The notes: generated by a model from the letters alone, not told the origin. A DNA stretch of 64,000 nt from Manihot esculenta (GCF_001659605.2 NC_035176.2:29506716-29570715), one strand, 5' to 3'. Positions 48,315 to 60,786 are shown, counted from the first letter of the stretch. Numbers and translations: made by a program.

Positions 48315-50526
48315 TGTAATACCCGGCTAGACTCCGGTATCGGAATTCCTACCGTCCGATGGAATCTCGGATGTCGGAAACCTCTAGAAGGGAAAAACCA
48401 GGTTTTTATAAAATGTTTTCATGTTTTTAATGGTTTTAAGTATGAATTAAATGAGTTTTTGCATGAAAAGTTTTTGGAGGAAAACCCAGGTTCGGCCGCC
48501 GAAAGTCAAGTTCGGCCGCCGAACATGCATGCGTTTTGGAGGCACGTTAGGCCCCCGAAAGCCTGAGTGAGGAAAGTGCAGGTTCGGCCGCCGAACCTCA
48601 TGTTCGGCCGCCGAACATTGCATGGATGCGGAGGCATATTCGGCCCCCGAACGTGGTCTGGCCAACCACTATAAAAGGGTCCCTTAGCCGAAAACGGGCG
48701 AGCTTTTTCCCCATTTTCGGCCAAGGTGAGTCTCCGCCGCCCCCTCACCCATCTTTGATGTTTTTCCTCTAAATCTCTCAAGGTTTTCACTTGTTTTCAC
48801 TTTATTTTGAAGATTTGAGCTTTTGAGCAAAGTTTTGGAGCTTTGGGAACTCAGGAGCTCATTTTTTGTGGATCTCCGAGTTTAGGTCGTCTCTCTCTCG
48901 ATCTTCAAGAGGTAAGAGCCGATCTTAAGCTCAATGTGTGTTTTAACTAAGTTTTATGCAAGATCTATGGGTAGAAATGCATGTTAGGGTATATGTTGAG
49001 TTTATGGGTTTTGATGCTTTGATGAACAATGTAGCTTGTTTATGTGTTGTTGGAAGTGTTGTAGTTGGGGTATATGCTAGTTTGAGACCCCTAGGTGTAA
49101 TATATGATATGTATGCATGTTTTAGAACTAGTTTTTTGCATGATTTGAGCTTGGGAGGCGAAATGTGCATAGAGGAGCTGAGTTTCTGCCCTTCGGGAGA
49201 AGCTCAGGTTCGGCCGCCGAAGTAACTTTCGGCCGCCGAACCCCCTTTGTGGAGGCAGCATTCGGCTGCCGAAGTTGCCCCCGAAAAGAGACTTTCGTCT
49301 CTGTCTGGGACTTTCGGCCGCCGAAGGTGCCGCCGAAAGTGCCCTGTTCAGCCATTTCGTGCATATTTCTATGTGATGTTTTCCTGATGTTTTAGGGGGT
49401 TTTTGGGGAGTTTATTAGAGTTATGTTTATGTATGTTTGGTCCCTCATTGGAGTCCACCTGTGTAGGTTCGGACCCGAGGAACCGAGGACCTCAGCAGTG
49501 AGATAGCTGCTTCAGAGTCTGTAGAGCTTCAGCCAGAGGTGAGTGGAATAAACCTTAAGTTTTTAAATAAATGAAATATAACTCTTTGAGCATGTTCATG
49601 CATCATATATGCCATGTGATATTATAGGGTGTTTGCATTAGTAATCACGAATATGTTGCATTGCATAATACGATGTGGATGCGGATTGGCTATTGGATGA
49701 TCCTCTAGTCCTCCTATGAGATGATATGATGAGGATACGGTATGGATTGCCAGTGAGGCCCATTCTACGCCCCTGGACTATGTTAAGAGAAAGACCAGTG
49801 AGGCCCATTCTACGCCCCTGGCATATTGGAATGTTATGTTATGTTATGTATGTAAGAGAAAGACCAGTGAGGCCCATTCTACGCCCCCTGGCACGATTGG
49901 ACTATGTTGAGGACTATAGGTGACAATGCCATCCTTATGTGATATGTTTGTGATGTGTTGCATTTCATGAAAGCATGAAATTTTAATATATGTTTTCTCT
50001 ATTCTGCTCACTGGGCTTTGTAGCTCACCCCTCTCCCCTAACCCCAGATGTGCAGGTACAGGATAGACCAGGAGGTTAGCCAGAGTTTTGAAGGATGTTT
50101 ATGTAATAGTTAGATTGTGGACATGACAATTGTGTTATGATGTAATGTAAAAGTGTTTTAAGTTATGTAATTTGAATATTGAGGATAGAGTTGTGCTTGA
50201 CCAATACAGATTGTTAATCCCACTTGTATGTACATGGTGTTTATGATATGAGATATGAGGTTATGTTTCAACCAAGTTTATATATGATGAGATACCCCAT
50301 TGGAGCATTTGATAAGGGCTCCAGTGGAGGTTTATGTTATGTTTATGTTTATGTACAGGTTGAGCTTGGTTGTTATATGAGAATGTTTACAGGTTTATGA
50401 GTATTGTTGATCATGTATGGGATTAAACAGGATTACAGGTTATGTCAGGCTTGCTACGGTTCCCGGCGGCCTTATGTCGATCTGGATCCTAGCGCCGGTA
50501 ACGGTCCGGATTTCCGGGGCGTTACA
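48315..50526. mobile_element. Solo LTR of a large retrotransposon (2.2 kb), likely Ty3/gypsy
   Basis: The element begins TGTAATACCCGG and ends CCGGGGCGTTACA, so it has TG…CA ends with short inverted termini. It is flanked by a perfect 5-bp duplication AATTT (48310–48314 and 50527–50531). That defines it exactly as 2,212 bp. No primer site or coding sequence adjoins, so it is a solo LTR left by recombination. It is far more GC-rich than its surroundings. A TATA box TATAAAAG lies at 48670–48677. Two internal arrays are notable: seven exact copies of the palindrome TTCGGCCGCCGAA in two clusters (48491–48615 and 49209–49325), and three copies of CCAGTGAGGCCCATTCTACG (49750, 49795, 49864). The gypsy assignment rests on size and 5-bp duplication and is probable. 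Confidence 0.9.
49750..49891. repeat. Three-copy repeat inside the solo LTR
   Basis: CCAGTGAGGCCCATTCTACG followed by CCCCTGG occurs at 49750–49776, 49795–49821 and 49864–49891. The last copy has one extra C. Copies two and three are both preceded by AGAGAAAGA. Spacing is 45 and 69 bp. Confidence 0.92.
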
Positions 50527-50531
50527 AATTT

Positions 50532-53009
50532 CTCAATAATATAAATATTAAATAGTATTTTTATTTTTAATATATTTTAAAATTTTAGGTTTAAATTGAA
50601 GCACATTGTTAAAAATAAATAGTGAGTAACTGCATTCAAACAGTTAAAATCTTTGGGTATCAAAAACCAAAATCATTCCCTCCATTTAAAATCAATAATT
50701 TTTTTTAAAAAATTAATTCAATTGAATTATTTTTTAATTTTTATTTAAAATAAAAAAATTTAAAAATTATTCATCGTATATAAAAATGAAATTGTAAATT
50801 ATTCTAATAATTTATTTTCTTATAAAAACATACATTCTAAATAATGAGATTAAGATTTCAATTAATGGAATTTTTACAAAATATTTAAATTAAATTAATA
50901 ATTATCATATTTTATTTTTAACCGATTAAAATTAATTATAATGTACTGTTTCAAATTTTAGTTAATATTATTTGAATATATGAAAGCATCGAATACCGAA
51001 AATACGTTACCAATTACCAATTCCCACCAGACAATGCGAACAGAAGAAACTATTAAAAAACGTTAGGCTTTTGCACTGTTTCGAGAAGACGACGCGGCAG
51101 CGGCAGTGGGCCACCCACCGCAAAATGCTTGTGTTGGTTTTTTCAAATTCCTATAAAAAGAATTTATTTTATTATCTTAACTTTTTTTTTTCAATACACT
51201 AAAATACATTACTTATTATATGAAACTTAAAATAAAATAAAATAAATTAAAATAAGAAGAGAATAAATTCAAAACTAAAAAAATAATCCAATCACATTCA
51301 GAGCTTTTTAGAAACAGTAGCTCAAGTAACACCGGCACTACCATCAATCCGTCATCTTGTGACCATTTCAACTCCCATGCTTTAGAATCATAAATTAAAA
51401 CTCGAATTTTCAAAAAATATTTAATTTAAAAGTCTAAACAGAAATTAAACTTTTTCATCATATACTCAGATGAGGAGAAGTACCATATAACGGTGAGAAA
51501 TCTTACCAGTATTTCAATTTCTTATAATTTAAGAGCAGTTAAAACGTATAAAAGCGTAACAGATATAATTTTAAGGTAAATCACTATTAAATAATAAAAA
51601 TATCTTTATCAAGTACTATAGTCACTAGAATCATACTATCATCGGATTGATAAAATCTTTCAAATATGCAAATCACAAAGTTAGAAATAAAAAAGTCAAC
51701 AAAATAAAAAAAAAGTACACACAATAAGTTCAAAAATAAAAGGCAAAATCGATAGAAGAAGCTGTTACTGAAGAGTCACTGCAAAAGAAAAGAAAAGAAA
51801 ACAAACACAAATCCTTTCCTAAGTCCAAAAGATAGAGAAAAAATAAAAAAAGAGATCGGCCTAGGATAAAACTCTGACACCTATGACGTGGACACCACTG
51901 ATTGCTCGCTCTCTTTCACCTCAATTATATTTTATTTATTAACTAAATTATACCTTTATTTAATCTGGTAATTAAACAGAAAGTCAATATTTTATTGACT
52001 TTCTTCATTTTTTTAAATAATTCTAATTATAAATAAATTAAATCATTGTATTATATATATATATAAATTAAGTCTATTAGAAAAAATCAAAATATTTATA
52101 TTAATTCATATTAATGATATTAAATAAAATAAAATATTATATTTTTTAATTTATAAAGTTTTAATTTACTTTTTTTATTAATATATAAAAATAAAAATAA
52201 ATGGTAAATAATGAAATCGATAAAATGAACATTATTGAAATAATAAAATTTATTTTAAAGTTTGACATTTTTTTCTAATCAAATAAAATTTAAAAAATAT
52301 ATAATAATTACAGTTAATTTTTCTCTGACTATATCAGAATAAATAAAAAAATATTTATTTTATTATTCAAAATTTAAAATATATATGTAAATTGGCATAT
52401 TGACTTATTTATTCAATATGCTATAAAAGAACTGTTTATTTTATCATATTGTTAAAATATACATAATCTTAAATTATTATGTTATTCATAATAAAATATT
52501 ATAAAATCACAAATAATTATATTTTTGTTGATAAATTTTTAATTATAATTTAAGTATTTTTTTAAGCAAACAAATACTTATCAAAATTTAAACTAAATTA
52601 GAACTGAAAAAAAATTAAGAATCAAATAAAAATTAAAATAAAATTTTTCTAATTTAATTACAATTTCTAAACAAATTGGAAAAAAAAAAAACTCATTTCA
52701 TATATAATCAATGAATAAACACAAATAAATTTTAAAATCGGAACCAAAACCCACAGCCATATCGGTAATATAAATCATCATGAACCATGGCGAGCGCCGA
52801 CAAAGAAAGAGAAAGAAGGTAAAGGACCTCATCAAAACCTATACAAAATTTTGACCCAGTTATAACAATTTCCCTCTTCAATGCTCCACCAGCCCATCCG
52901 ACATCTACCTCTCTCGTCCCTTTAAATGCAGCATGTACCCTCCAGCTTCCCTCTTCAAGCCTCAGTCCCACCACTCTGCATTTCGTAACCTCTTCATTTT
53001 CCCTCAACA
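50532..53009. other. AT-rich intergenic region upstream of the second PME
   Basis: Mostly A/T-rich. A GC-richer patch at 51075–51130 has no clear coding signal. The part from about 52750 is more balanced and probably contains the promoter and 5' UTR of the PME gene. A TATA-like CATATATAATC lies at 52699–52709, but that would imply a leader of about 280 nt. Confidence 0.4.
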
Positions 53010-55471
53010 ATGTCAAGATTTTCTACTCCTTTACCCTTCATTTCCCTGTTTGCAGCCTTGATTTTGGTTTCTAGTACTCTTTCTGCTGCTGCCTCATCTG
53101 GGAGTAGAAGTGATTCTTTGCAAAATGAGAGCTTGAAAGTGCCCATCTCTGAATTTGTGGGTTCTTTGGAAACCACCATTGGTATTATTCGAGATGTAAC
53201 GTCTACCATCTCAAATTTTGGTAATTTCTTTGGTGACCGTCGCCTTTCCAATGCTATAACTGATTGTCTTGACTTGCTTGATTTCTCTGCTGATGAGTTG
53301 AGCTGGACCATGTCTGCTTCTCAGAGTCCCAAGGGTAAAGCAAACAACTTGTTCTTCTTTATTTTCTGTTTTGTTCATAAATTTTCAAATGGGTGGTGTG
53401 CATGGGATAATTATTTATAAACACTAGATTTCGATGTTCAAATGCATTCCCCATCAAAATTGATCTGTTTTGTACTTGCTCCATTAAAATACAGGGGGGA
53501 CCTCAGCTTTTGTTGTCCCACAGCTTTGATTTGCACATACCATATCATAAATCCTGTTTCTCTTCTTTTTATTTTGTCCCAATCCATGCCAGTCAGTCGC
53601 TTACAAGGCTGTCAGCTATATCTATTTAATTATCATGAAAAAAAAAAAAAAAAAAACTTACAAAGATTTTTCTGTCTCTTTCTTTTAATTTGCAGGTAAA
53701 AATAACAGTACTGGTGATCTGAATTCTGATTTAAGGACATGGTTAAGTGCTGCACTTGTTAATCAAGACACATGCATTGATGGATTTGAAGGCACCAGTA
53801 GCATACTCGGAAGCCTAGTAGCAGGTGGTCTGAACCAGATCACTTCATTAGTCCAAGAGCTTCTCAACAATGTGGACTCAAAATCCAATTCTAAAACCAA
53901 TGGAGTTGAAAATGATAAATTCCCTTCATGGGTTAAGCATGAGGATCGTAAATTGCTGGTGATAAATGGAGTGACCCCTGATGCTATAGTAGCAGCAGAT
54001 GGGACTGGAAATTTCACCAAGATAAAGGATGCAGTATCAGCTGCACCTGATTATAGCATGCGTAGACACATCATATATATTAAGAAGGGATTTTATAATG
54101 AGTATGTTGAGATTAAGAAGAAGAAATGGAATCTAATGATGGTTGGTGATGGCATGGGTGTCACAGTAATCTCTGGCAACAGGAATTTTATTGATGGGTG
54201 GACCACTTTTCGCTCAGCAACATTTGGTAAGCTTATGCTGCAGTAATTTTTTTTTTTTCTCTTTTGCCTGTGAACATAATGGGATTTTGGATTTTAGTCT
54301 TTTTTTTATAACAAAGGTTCATAACAGTACAATGGAAAATGATTTCTAGCAGTGGTAATAGTGTTGGCTACATTCTGAACTAATCTTCATGTTCTTGATT
54401 TTGAGGATTTTCTATTTGGTTATGGTAAGAAGAACAGTTGGCGTTGCCAATTTTAGTCACACAATTACGGAACTGTGTTGGTAATAGAAATAATTTTGCT
54501 GCTTGCATTCGATGGTCCCCTTGCCATCTGGGTTGCAGGATTTTGATGATATTAAGTTATGGGGTGAATTAAATTCTAAATCTTTCTGCTGTTCTTTCAT
54601 GATCTTGGAGACAACATGCTGTGTATTTTTCGCATTATAGATTCTGACTTCATGATTCAGAATCACGTGTACCATGCTGGATCGTCAATTCATTGTTGTC
54701 TGTGAAGAATCTTACTCAACTAATGTCAAGATTAAAGCTTTGACTTTTTTTTTTTTCATCATGAAATCTGCAGCTGTTAGCGGGAGAGGATTCATAGCTC
54801 GTGACTTAACTTTTGAAAACACAGCAGGAGCTGCAAAGCATCAAGCAGTGGCTCTCCGATCAGATTCCGATCTATCAGTCTTTTTCCGGTGTGAATTTAA
54901 GGGCTACCAAGACACACTCTACACACATACAATGCGACAATTCTACAGAGATTGTCGTATCAGCGGAACTGTAGACTTCATTTTCGGCGACGCCACTGCT
55001 GTCTTCCAAAACTGCCAGATTCTGGCAAAGAAAGGCTTACCAAACCAAAAGAACACCATAACAGCTCACGGCCGCAAGGACCCAAATCAACCAACTGGAT
55101 ACTCCATCCAATTTTGCAACATCTCAGCTGATATCGATCTCCTGCCTTATGCAAATTCCACATACACTTACCTCGGCAGGCCGTGGAAAAATTTTTCAAG
55201 AACCGTGTTCATGCAGTCATATATGAGCAATGCTATAAGGCCAGAGGGGTGGCTGGAGTGGAATGGTGATCAGTATTTAGAAACTTTGTATTATGGTGAG
55301 TACTCGAATCATGGGCCAGGAGCTGGTCTTGGGAACAGGGTCCGGTGGCCTGGGTATCATATTTTCAATACTTCTTATCAGGCTAGTAATTTCACTGTGG
55401 CTCAGTTCATTGAAGGGAACTTGTGGTTGCCTTCCACGGGAGTGAAATACACGGCTGGTTTGGATGTTTAA
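53010..55471 (+). CDS. Pectin methylesterase proenzyme (second PME)
   Basis: Secreted PMEI–PME proenzyme acting on cell-wall homogalacturonan. Three exons, 53010–53334, 53696–54226, 54774–55471, join in frame to 517 residues. The ATG is followed by a signal peptide (FISLFAALILVSSTLSAAA). The pro-region with PMEI features (TDCLDLLDFSADEL, DTCIDGF) runs to about residue 190. The processing site is DRKLLVING. PME motifs are GFYNEY, HQAVAL, YQDTLY with the catalytic Asp, VDFIFGD with the nucleophile Asp, and LGRPWK; the end is LPSTGVKYTAGLDV. Compared with the PME3-like gene 11 kb upstream, it has a true signal peptide, a shorter pro-region and different signature context (GDGMGVTVISGNRNFIDGW). 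It therefore belongs to another PME clade and is not a recent tandem copy. All key residues are present. Confidence 0.95.
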
Positions 55472-56035
55472 TCTTCATTGGATGCTCTATTTAAATTATT
55501 TTAAACTGTTCTTTATTCAATTGAGAGTGAGGTTGTGTCACGGGATTTGATGTATCAACCAGAAGATGTGCATCCCATATGGTTAGCCCTAGTATAAAGA
55601 TCATAATATAAATATGTCTGTGTGAAGTATTATTTCTTGCTTTTAAAAGCCATTTGGGGATTTTTTTTTTTTTTTCCTTCAGAATTTTCCATCCTTAATC
55701 AATGAGAGCTCTTTTGGATGCAACTGTCATGAGCCCAAGGTCACGATCGGCGTATTTGACCCAGTCCCATAAGAAGGGATTTACCAGAGCTTACACTCAG
55801 AACAATTCTCACAACTGTTCGGTTAATACATATTTATCAACATGGATTTATAATTAAAATTTGGAACTCTCTCACTCTTGTTTAGAGTAAGAAGTTTTTC
55901 TCTCATTTCTGTCTGAGATTATCCTTACGCGGTTGCCTCTCGTCTGTTGTCCTTATCCTTTCAAGTATTGTCCTTACGCGGTTTGTAAATTTTTTTTTTT
56001 GTTAGTTTTATTGCAATTAATACGGTAATGTAAGG

Positions 56036-56110
56036 GTGGTTTAGTTTATAGATTTGCATTAATTGAGTTGTAAGGTGGTTTAGTTTATAGATTTGCATTA
56101 ATTGAGTTGC
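56036..56110. repeat. 39-bp tandem duplication
   Basis: TGGTTTAGTTTATAGATTTG and the following CATTAATTGAGTTG appear twice in a row with a 39-bp period. The copies are essentially identical, so this is a recent local duplication. Confidence 0.9.
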
Positions 56111-57559
56111 GTAGATTGTTGTATGTAGGGACTCCGAGTGGTTAGGAAATTGAGGTTTCTTAGCTTGAGGTTTTTTAGCTTGCTGTAATATGAGAATCCA
56201 TGCAAGACTGGATTAAGAGAGCTGATGAACCTGATGCCTAAGAAAGGAAAACAATAATTTTCTACGATCTAGCTCAGCCGTCTCCTCTAAGATACATATA
56301 AAAGCCTCTAGATTTTGAATAATAGTGAGAGGTAAGGGGAGAGGTTGCATCGAAAACACAGCTCTATAATATCCATCACCTTCCACCACCATGGATCTAC
56401 GAAAGAATTGAGGCTAAGACTTGCACATGCAAAGGAGAAAAAAATGAACACCAAAGAAAACAAGACAAATCACAGAAAACCTCCCACTTCTTATATTTTG
56501 CTCACCGAAAAAACAAAACCAACAAAAATATCTATAACCTCACTGAAGGAGAGAGACAATCTATGTTCGGACAGAAGAGGGGAGGAGCCAATGCACTCGA
56601 AAAAGACAAGGATAGCTGCGAGAAAATCGATAAGGACAGACTTATCACCCAAAAAACACAAAAAAAACCTTTCTCCGAAAAATAGAGTGAGTCTTCCATA
56701 GAAATTATATATTATAAATTTACTATATGTAATTCAGATATCAACTTATCTTTTGTCTAAATTGTGAGTTTCATAGTAAACTTACAATGATTAGGGTTAG
56801 GATTGAAATCAGAATTATTAATTTTTATTTCTCTTAACACAAAATAATTAATCTTAAATTTTCGGATAAATTTAAATCAAACTTAATTTTTATGGATATG
56901 TTATGAATACGTAAAGAGGGCTGCAAATTTAATCACAAAATTCGATACGAAAATTTTATAATTTATGTGTCAATTTTATATTTTAATTATTTTTTAAATA
57001 TTTTTATAATTTTACATAAAATTTATTTTTTTTATTATAAATAGTCTTTTTTATCTATTTAAAACTCACTTTGTTAAATTTTAAAAAATTTTAATAAAAT
57101 TTTTTAAATTTTACCGTATCTTTCTTTTATCGTCTTAAGTAACGATATTAATTAAAATTTATAACGAAATATAAATAGTTTTTTATTATGTATTGTATTT
57201 ATGAACATGAATATTTTACAATGAAATCATACATTTATATTTTTCTTTTTTTATTCTTTTTTATATTCTCTATACCAATCTACTTAAACTTGAGTGTATA
57301 TAGGATTTAAATTTAATTAATCTTTTCTTTGTCAATTTTATATTTAAAGTAAAAAAAATCATTTTTAATTAAAAATATTTAAAAATTAAAAAATAATTCT
57401 TTTTAATTAAAAATATTTAAAAAAATAAAAAAATAATATATTGTTATATAAAAATTCAATTAAAATTTTCACCTGTAATATATATATTTTAACTTCCCTT
57501 TTAAATGAAGCCGTAAAGTAACAAATTAACAGTGGCAAAGAGGTTCATGATATTTTTTT

Positions 57560-57835
57560 TAAAAAAATACTATTTATTTTTTATAATATTAAAAAATTTA
57601 TTAGCTAATCATTCAATTTTAAAAAATATATTAAAATATTTTAAATATTTTAAAAAATTTATTAATTAATCTTTTTATTAATTTTATTTATTAAATATTA
57701 TAAGAAATTTAAAATACTTTAGTATAAAAGATTAATTAATAAATTTTTTAAAATTATAAAAATTAAATATAATAAAATTAATAAAAAAATAATTTTTTTA
57801 AAATTAATAGACTGTTAAATAATAATTTTCTTTAA
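57560..57835. repeat. AT-rich inverted-repeat element, relative of 7671–7745
   Basis: The left half (AAAAAATTTATTAATTAATC at about 57650) is answered by its inverse further on (GATTAATTAATAAATTTTTT at about 57730), giving a foldback structure. The left flank is nearly identical to 7671–7745, so at least two copies of one AT-rich MITE-like family lie in this window. Confidence 0.5.
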
Positions 57836-58697
57836 ATTATTTCTATCTTTTTGCTTATATTTATAATTTGGTACGATTAATCAGTACAAATTCGAAGAAA
57901 CTAAATTGGTACGACTAATTGAATATTTATGTAATTTATTATAATTAATTATTTAATTTATATATATCTTTTGACAATAAAATACCAATATATTTCATAA
58001 AATTAAAAAAATAATAAATTTGTTTTTCTTAAACAGTGGTTCTATGTAAATTTAATTATCTATATTATTTAATTTTTTTTATAAGACAGACAAATTTTAA
58101 TATTTTTGATAAAAATGTAATCCAAGTGTTAAAGGGTTAACTGTCCAATTGATTTTCTTTTTTCTTTTAACAAAATACCTAATAATAATTTACTCAAAAA
58201 AAGCTAGGCATTGTTTTTAAGCTGTGTCACGTCACGGGTGAGCTTAGTTTTATGAGCGACGTGCCTTCTCTGTAAGGGAATTAATTTTTTTTTTTTCCAA
58301 TTAATCTAAGAAAAAAATTTAATATACTTAAAATTATAATGATTTGATTAGTATAGATCATGATTTAATTTACAAAGAAAAATCGTAATATAGAGTTTAT
58401 TATTAGTAATAAAATATACTCGTAATTTTTATTTTTAAAATACTGTATATAATATATATTTGTAACGAAAATATAATAAAATGCTATAAAATATTAAAAA
58501 TAGTAATTATAAAAAATATAATATTTATATATTAAATAAAATAAAATTTTAATGATTTACTATTAAATTTACATTTAAGTCAAATTAAATGGATAAAAAT
58601 TTTGTGATTGAAAATGGAAAAAGTATCAGTAAGACTTGCTTCCAAGGAAGATCTGCTCAAATCAGATGTCATAAGAGAAACTATGAAAATTTTTTCA

Positions 58698-58711
<14 letters not shown>

Positions 58712-58740
<29 letters not shown>
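58712..58740. repeat. (ATT)n/(TA)n compound microsatellite
   Basis: A short ATT run (from about 58699) passes into about 14 TA units. Confidence 0.93.
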
Positions 58741-58743
<3 letters not shown>

Positions 58744-59194
58744 TAAATAAAATTACTACAAGTTAACACATAAAATAAAAATAGGAAATTAACATAATAA
58801 TTAAAGAATCTCATCATGTGAGCAAATTGGCAGATTGAGCACTGAAAAATTGACTTTTATCTCGTGAACAATCACAAGCCGAAGCTCAAGTTGCATAAGT
58901 TTGTGCATGCAAAGCAGCAAACCACGCCACTTCTTCCTGCTAATGCACATTGCTCTCCCAAATTAATAACGACAACAGCCATCATTTCGAAAATTTTCCG
59001 TAAATTGATCATCACAAAAAATCAGACAAGTGTAATTTCACTGATAATTATTGTTGGTGTCCTTGTCAGACTGTCGCCATGAACCATGTCTGATCAATAG
59101 GAGAGATTCGACACAAAACGTTACGTCGTTTTCACTGTGAATGTACATGGGCACCATCATTTAACATGTGTAGACAAAGAACCTTATAGTAAGA

Positions 59195-60786
59195 TGTTAC
59201 GCCCCCTTGTTCTAGGCACCGCGGATGTATGGGGAGCATCCTCGGGGTTGCCTCGGTATGGTGGGAATCGGGAGTCCAGGCCAATAATATTGCGGAAGGC
59301 CAAATTCGGGGTGCTGGACTTAAGTTGATTGGCCAATGGAAGCTAACTGACTACCAGAGGTGATCTGGTAGGCCTACGGGCGGAAAACCCATGATGGCAG
59401 GCCTACGGGCAAAAACTGGCACAGGCATGATGTGCGGGCCGAGGGAACATTGGTAGGCCTATGGACGGAAGCAAGTGCGGGACACAGGGACGCACGGTGC
59501 GCTGAGGAAGGCAGCAGGTAGGTTGTGGTTGGCCTACGAGCGAAGGCCAAGTGACCCTGCCGCAGATGGGAGCTGCAGGATGCGCAGGTGGCTTGCGCGG
59601 GTGCCAGGAAGCGCTGTGGATGCGCTGGGCACAGAGCTGCGGGGCGCACAGGTGATAGGCCTACGGAGCGTAGTTGGCCTACGGAGTGTGGCTGGCCTAC
59701 GAAGTTGGTAGGCCCACGGATTGGCCAAGTGATCCTCGGCTGGGCAGGCAGTGTGCGAGGATGAGGAGCACGCCCGTGCACAGTTACACGGCCAGGAGGC
59801 GCCACAGTGTCAGTGGTAGGCCTACGGCTACGGTTGGCCTACGGATGAAGGAAGCTGGCAGACGGTGCGGGCCAATTGTCTGGAAGACGCGGGAGAATTT
59901 CAGAAGGGCCTGGGGCGCATGGGAAGGAGCCAGAAGAGTCTGGCTGGCCAACGAAGCTTCCAGAGGAGTCTGGTTGGCCAGCGGAAGAATCTAGAGGAGT
60001 CTGGTTGGCCTACGAAAATTCTGGAATAGGCTAGAAGCGCCCAGGACGTGCTAGAGTCTGCCAGAACGGGCCAGAAGCTTTTAGAGACCAGCTGGGCAGC
60101 AGGGGTCTCAGCAAGCAAGTGGGTCCCACGTGCTGGTTGGCCAACAGGATCCAGAATTCTCTATGGGGTGTGAAATTACCATTCAGTCCCTGAAACTTTC
60201 AGAAGGAGAATTCTGGCCACAAGTTGGAGAAGCAATTCCCACCACATATTGAGGAGGTGGGGCTGCCTATAAATAGGGCAGTCTAGGCAGACAGAAGCCT
60301 CCCAGATTGAAGATCTCCCAATTCAGAGTCCCCTTCCCTGTTTTGAGAGTCCCCCAGCAATGGGTGTGAGCAGTGGCAATTCTGCCAGCTAGGGGCAGAA
60401 TGCTGCTGGCCAGCCACGAGGGGAACAGCAGTGGCTGGCCAGCCAGCCAAACAGTAGCAGCAACAGGCTTGAGTGGGTGAGCTTGAGTGCTCTTATCCCC
60501 ACAATGTACCTATGTACCCCTTTGTACACATAGAGCTCAATTGTACATTGCTATGATTGTTTGAGTGAATAAAGCTCTTGTTTATTCCTTCCACCATTGT
60601 GTTCATAATGCCACCATGATGCCACAATTGTTAGCATTCCGTTGTGCTATTATGAGTGCTTATTGCACAGTCCGATATGGGGCTGTTAATGGGGGAAAGG
60701 CTGACTTAGCCTTGGGGGAAGGCTAAGTACCGCACGGGCCCTTGGAGATGGGCGAAATTTTCAACCCACTAGCAAGGGACGTGACA
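59195..60786. mobile_element. Second solo LTR (about 1.6 kb) with GGCCTACGG repeats
   Basis: The GC-rich block starts TGTTACGCCCCC and ends GGGACGTGACA (TG…CA; ends roughly inverted, TGTTACG/CGTGACA). It is flanked by AAGA on both sides, a 4-bp match instead of a clean 5-bp duplication. No primer site or coding sequence follows on either side, so it appears to be solo. A TATA box (TATAAATAG) lies near 60269. AATAAAGC near 60567 could be the polyadenylation signal. Between 59366 and 60015 about a dozen copies of GGCCTACGG or close variants occur, several inside the palindrome GTAGGCCTAC. The open frames inside, such as 59374–59805 on the minus strand, are by-products of GC richness. Confidence 0.75.

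Larger units (their letters stand above)
55472..59194. other. Intergenic region with short repeats, no gene seen
   Basis: The start holds the PME 3' UTR. A balanced patch at 55720–56700 includes a paired phrase CCTTACGCGGTT (near 55924 and 55971), the 39-bp duplication listed separately, and a Lys-rich open frame (56345–56701) that I do not accept as a gene. The rest is A/T-rich. Confidence 0.45.

Noticed and set aside
48506..48790. Minus-strand frame with repeated FGGRT-like peptides
   Set aside because: It is the translation of the TTCGGCCGCCGAA palindrome array in the solo LTR, not a repeat protein gene.
48491..49325. Regularly spaced GC-rich repeats that might suggest a CRISPR-like array
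   Set aside because: Spacers are irregular, the repeat is only 13 bp, and the whole lies inside a plant retrotransposon LTR.
56345..56701. 118-codon Lys/Thr-rich open frame after the second PME
   Set aside because: Composition follows an A-rich stretch, there is no recognised domain, no splice context and no clear promoter. It is probably a chance frame.
58864..59082. 72-codon frame ending with a hydrophobic segment
   Set aside because: No family similarity, no splice partners, and next to a retrotransposon LTR. It may be a chance frame.
59374..59805. Long Pro/Arg/Ser-rich minus-strand frame, overlapping other long frames on both strands
   Set aside because: It lies inside the GC-rich solo LTR where stop codons are rare. 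The repeated GGCCTACGG motif generates the pseudo-protein.
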